Shown here in pieces: positions 12,349 through 15,021 of a stretch of DNA of 15,021 nucleotides. The notes beneath the pieces are model-generated. The model saw only the letters and a list, made by a program, of their open reading frames with translations. It had not been told where the DNA came from and did not search any database. The stretch comes from Promethearchaeota archaeon (GTDB lineage Archaea; Asgardarchaeota; Lokiarchaeia; Sigynarchaeales; SOKP01): assembly GCA_019057975.1 (NCBI GenBank), contig JAHLWJ010000089.1, positions 1 through 15,021 on the forward strand. Direction: 5' to 3'. Position numbers and translations under genes: made by a program. Each line of letters starts with the position of its first letter. The first letter of the stretch is position 1.

Positions 12349-13407
12349 GTGATAGAAGGATGTGATTTGTCTATCGAGAATGTTATGAGGTTACCGTTCT
12401 TCAGCACAGACGATGATCCTGTACTTGAAGTGACCCTGTTCAAGACAAACAATCATATATTCAGAATTCGTACCGGAGATAAGACCTACTATCTGAAAAC
12501 TCATACGAGGGATTGGTATTCTGAAAATGGGAAGGAAACGGGCCATGTGGTCTTGCGTGAGGCAACGGCCTGGCAAATCATCGAAAAAATCGGACTTGCG
12601 ACGCCCAGAGTAATAGCTATTGATAATACTACTGACAATGTAATTGGAATACCTTTCATTATCACTGAGGAACTCCTCGGAGAATCTCTGACGGAGCTAC
12701 TGACGAGGCTCTCCAGGGCCGATGCTTATAGTGCGATTCGCTGTGTTGGGGCATACTTAAAAAAGATGCATTCGATCAGCTTTGGGCACACAGGATACCT
12801 CCCTCCGCAGGAACCTGTAATAAACAGTCAATGGCACCATAGGATCTGGAGTTACCATGGCTTTCAGTCCTGGGCAGATAGAGAACAAGAGACTGCAAAG
12901 AAAGAGCTATCACATGGCAGCTTCTCTGACGTTCTCCGATACATCGATGAATGGCAACATAAGTTGAGGAAGGTTTACAAGCACCCGAGATTCGTTCACG
13001 GCGATTGTCGTGCTAATCAGTTCTATCTATTTCAAAGGGGACGCGAATGGAACGTTTCGGGTGTGTTGGATATGGAGGTAGCCTCTGCTGGTGACTGCGA
13101 TGAGGATTTTATGAAGTTCTGTGCCGAGATGTCTAGACGATTTGATGTAGAAACGAAATGGTGGGAACCACTGTTCGATGGATATGAGGAGGAACCGGAT
13201 TTTAACCTACTGAAACTGCGCTATTTGGCTTCTGGTCAATTGGAACTCAGTCCTTTCGCTTACAAAGAGGTCGCCGGGGTACGAGAGTTAGTTGTGCAGC
13301 ACTTGCTCAGAGCGAAGAATTGGCTAGAACTTTTCGATCTCTCGAGTATCAAGGAGAAGTATAATAATTTGTATTCCTTGAGATTTATATATCCACTCTT
13401 TAAATAA
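12349..13407 (+). CDS. Aminoglycoside-phosphotransferase-family kinase
   Basis: A 352-residue protein of the APH/choline-kinase fold. The N-lobe has YYLKTH (Lys50, ATP site) and LREATAWQII (Glu71, salt-bridge partner). The C-lobe has the catalytic loop FVHGDCRANQFYL (Asp219, Asn223) and the metal-binding DMEVASAGD (Asp241, Glu243). The family phosphorylates small hydroxyl compounds: antibiotics, homoserine, choline, sugars. The substrate cannot be predicted and resistance should not be assumed. It starts at GTG, 8 nt after a strong GGAGGG. Its G+C content is clearly higher than that of the V4R, GTPase and cdhA genes, with mixed CGN/AGN Arg codons, which could mean transfer. The native Alba and OB-fold genes share this composition, so the evidence is mixed. 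It is monocistronic, with a T-rich stretch directly after the stop. Confidence 0.85.
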   Translation: MIEGCDLSIENVMRLPFFSTDDDPVLEVTLFKTNNHIFRIRTGDKTYYLKTHTRDWYSENGKETGHVVLREATAWQIIEKIGLATPRVIAIDNTTDNVIGIPFIITEELLGESLTELLTRLSRADAYSAIRCVGAYLKKMHSISFGHTGYLPPQEPVINSQWHHRIWSYHGFQSWADREQETAKKELSHGSFSDVLRYIDEWQHKLRKVYKHPRFVHGDCRANQFYLFQRGREWNVSGVLDMEVASAGDCDEDFMKFCAEMSRRFDVETKWWEPLFDGYEEEPDFNLLKLRYLASGQLELSPFAYKEVAGVRELVVQHLLRAKNWLELFDLSSIKEKYNNLYSLRFIYPLFK

Positions 13408-13643
13408 AGATTTTTTAATTTTCATATCTTTCTCTTGAGGCTTTTCAATTCTTCGAAATCGACTTAGTTTTTATCTCTTATTTAATGGTTACACTATCGA
13501 GGTCATTTCTGATAAGTAGCCTTACATCACATTAGTAAACTTTCCGATGATCTTGAATTATTAAATTTATCCTGGTTGCTAGTTCTTAAAACAAATTACA
13601 GTGTGTAAAAGTATTATGATCCCCTATTGTTTATAGAAATGAA

Positions 13644-13661
13644 AGTGTGAAGTTTCACACT
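13644..13661. repeat. Palindrome 1 upstream of cdhA, candidate operator
   Basis: AGTGTGAAGTTTCACACT is a perfect inverted repeat of 8-bp arms around GT. Its centre is about 95 bp before the cdhA TATA box. Unlike most repeats here it is not made of A/T only, so it is unlikely to be chance. Confidence 0.55.
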
Positions 13662-13662
13662 A

Positions 13663-13680
13663 AATCTAAATAATTAGATT
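13663..13680. repeat. Palindrome 2 upstream of cdhA
   Basis: AATCTAA and TTAGATT are perfect 7-bp inverted copies around ATAA. This repeat begins one base after palindrome 1 ends, with centres 19 bp apart, close to two helical turns. Confidence 0.5.
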
Positions 13681-13743
13681 GCTGATAATCTTTTTAAAAG
13701 TTAATCAGTAGCTTTTATTTTCATGGATTAATTATTACAAATA

Positions 13744-13755
13744 TACTATAAAATT
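13744..13755 (+). promoter_or_regulatory. TATA box of cdhA
   Basis: The sequence TACTATAAAATT predicts a transcription start near 13775 and a leader of about 28 nt with no SD. Confidence 0.45.
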
Positions 13756-13802
13756 TGATTAAAAAGAATCAGATTAAAAAAATTAGAAAAAATGATGCAA
13801 AA

Positions 13803-15021
13803 ATGAGTAGAAAAGCAAAAATTAAAATTGATGAATATAAAGGACCACTCGGAACTATAAAAGGATTTGAATTGACTACTGGGAAGATTTCTTTCGGTGA
13901 TGAAACTGAATGGGAGCCTATGGGCCCACATCCTAAGCCACATATTCCTACTCTACGTTCTTGGTTTTTCAAATTAATGGATCGGTATAAACCTTTTTAT
14001 ATGCCTATCTGTGATATGTGCTGTTTGTGTACATATGGTAAGTGTAATCTTTCCAAGGGTAGAACTGGGGCGTGTGGAATAAACATGGAAACTCAACAGG
14101 CACGAATAGTAGAGATTGCATGCTGTATAGGCGCAGCCTGCCACTCTGCCCATGGTGATCATTTACTACATTGGTTAAAAGAGAAATACGGGAATGTACC
14201 TATTAATTTTGGTAATAATATCGCTGTAGAAATGCCACATACACGGTTAGTTGTAGGCATGAAACCAGAAACACTAGAAGACTTGGAGACAGCGATGGAA
14301 TGGGTTCAATTTACAATTACGCACTTATTAGCAGCCGGACATACAGGACAAGAGAGCTCTTACTTAGATTATGAATCAAAAAGCTTTTTAGCAGGCTTAG
14401 CAGATTCAGTTGGCATGGAAATTTCTGATGCTGTTCAAATTGCAGCATACGGATTCCCTATGGGAGACCCTGATGTTCCTATTGTTGAACTTGGTATGGG
14501 AACGCTTGATACAAGTAAGGCAGTAATATTGATGATTGGACATAATGTTGCCCCTGGAGTCGAATTAGTTGATTATATAAGAGAAAAAGGTGTTGAGGAT
14601 AAGGTTGATGTAGGTGCAATTTGTTGTACTGCCCATGATTTAACCAGGTATTATGATGGCGCTAAAATTGTTGGTTCAATGTCAAGACAGCTTCATGTTA
14701 TTCGATCAGGAATACCAGATGTTGTTATGGTTGACGAACAATGCGTTAATCTTAGATCATTTGAACAAGCTCAATTAATTGGTGCCCCATTTATTGCTAC
14801 AAATGAAAAGAATATGAGTGGACTACCTGATAGAACTTCCGATCCTGTTGATGAGATTGTTGATGATTTAGTGAGTGGAAAAGCACCAGGTGTTCTCATC
14901 TTAGATCCTATTAAAGCTGGAACAGTTGCTGCAGAAACTGCGATAAAAGTAAAGCCTATTAGAAACGCAAAAAGCGGAGTTCCTGATGAACAAGGTTGCA
15001 TTGATATGGCAATGAATTGTA
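13803..15021 (+). CDS. cdhA: CO dehydrogenase/acetyl-CoA synthase (ACDS) alpha subunit, 5' part
   Basis: The first 406 residues of a protein usually near 780-800. CdhA carries the Ni-Fe-S C-cluster that interconverts CO and CO2 in the ACDS complex, the carbonyl branch of the archaeal Wood-Ljungdahl pathway. Clear family landmarks are PHIPTLRSWFFKLMDRYKPF; the Cys-rich CDMCCLCTYGKC with C91 in GACGINM (C70, C73, C74, C76, C81, C91) for Fe-S clusters; GAACHSAHGDHLLHW with active-site His; GQESSYLDYESK; EVGMGTLD-like VELGMGTLD; GAICCTAHDLTRYYD; and VDEQCV. The ferredoxin-like CxxCxxC region and C-terminal cluster ligands lie beyond the window. The ATG at 13803 has no SD. An ATG ATG CAA AAA TGA mini-frame ends overlapping it. 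Codon use is AT-rich like most of the window. The other cdh genes probably follow downstream, but cannot be seen. Confidence 0.96.
   Translation, partial: MSRKAKIKIDEYKGPLGTIKGFELTTGKISFGDETEWEPMGPHPKPHIPTLRSWFFKLMDRYKPFYMPICDMCCLCTYGKCNLSKGRTGACGINMETQQARIVEIACCIGAACHSAHGDHLLHWLKEKYGNVPINFGNNIAVEMPHTRLVVGMKPETLEDLETAMEWVQFTITHLLAAGHTGQESSYLDYESKSFLAGLADSVGMEISDAVQIAAYGFPMGDPDVPIVELGMGTLDTSKAVILMIGHNVAPGVELVDYIREKGVEDKVDVGAICCTAHDLTRYYDGAKIVGSMSRQLHVIRSGIPDVVMVDEQCVNLRSFEQAQLIGAPFIATNEKNMSGLPDRTSDPVDEIVDDLVSGKAPGVLILDPIKAGTVAAETAIKVKPIRNAKSGVPDEQGCIDMAMNC

Larger units (their letters stand above)
13408..13802. other. Intergenic region upstream of cdhA with regulatory palindromes
   Basis: This gap of 395 bp has no convincing gene. 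It begins with a T-rich stretch (T6 near 13412) that may end the kinase transcript. It contains a moderately GC-rich central part (about 13490-13640) without clear structure, the two tandem palindromes at 13644-13680, a further CTGAT/ATCAG pair just beyond, and a TATA-like element at 13744-13755. Confidence 0.6.

Noticed and set aside
12349..13407. Calling the kinase an antibiotic-resistance gene
   Set aside because: The APH fold covers many small-molecule kinases; nothing in the sequence fixes an aminoglycoside substrate.
13746..14162. Minus-strand frames of 62-67 codons near the cdhA start
   Set aside because: Antisense shadows of cdhA, whose Cys motifs are unmistakable on the plus strand.
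1..15021. CRISPR array, insertion sequence or prophage
   Set aside because: No regularly spaced direct repeats, transposase, integrase, terminal repeats or phage structural genes were seen.

Overview
This AT-rich window (roughly one third G+C by eye) most likely comes from an Asgard archaeon of the Lokiarchaeia type. Three things suggest this. The CO dehydrogenase/acetyl-CoA synthase alpha subunit is of the archaeal Cdh type. There is an Alba chromatin protein. An Arf/Ras-like small GTPase with a long N-terminal extension lies close to a V4R (Bet3-fold) protein. Promoters are archaeal (TATA boxes about 25 bp from leaderless or short-leader starts), and some genes use strong Shine-Dalgarno (SD) sites. 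The lineage is an inference; no rRNA or marker phylogeny is available here.

Left part (1-7572), all on the minus strand. It holds a GH57 alpha-glucan branching enzyme (3' end cut by the window edge), a Cys-rich multipass membrane protein, a zinc-ribbon/DUF4190-like membrane protein, a sugar-1-phosphate nucleotidylyltransferase with a left-handed beta-helix tail, a GalT-like HIT-superfamily transferase, a ribbon-helix-helix regulator, and a D-2-hydroxyacid dehydrogenase-like protein. The branching enzyme, nucleotidylyltransferase and GalT-like enzyme fit one theme: moving sugar phosphates and NDP-sugars into alpha-glucan.

Right part (7726-15021), all on the plus strand. It holds a 480-residue protein of unknown function with three to four 22-residue Trp repeats, a zinc ribbon and an acidic tail, then the GTPase, a small OB-fold-like protein, a V4R protein, Alba, an aminoglycoside-phosphotransferase-like kinase, and the 5' half of cdhA. 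The last is part of the archaeal Wood-Ljungdahl pathway and runs off the window.

Most notable observations: (1) two genes appear to start at non-canonical codons, AUU for the GalT-like gene and AUA for the membrane protein, each placed 5 nt after an aligned SD and each giving a Met-Ser N-terminus; (2) the uncharacterised repeat/zinc-ribbon protein; (3) GC-rich, foldable segments between the OB-fold and V4R genes, including a 13-bp bulged hairpin in the probable V4R leader; (4) tandem palindromes upstream of cdhA and inverted repeats at the promoters of the RHH and kinase genes; (5) an Alba with Arg at both positions of the usual Lys16-Lys17 pair. No rRNA, tRNA, CRISPR array or insertion sequence was seen.
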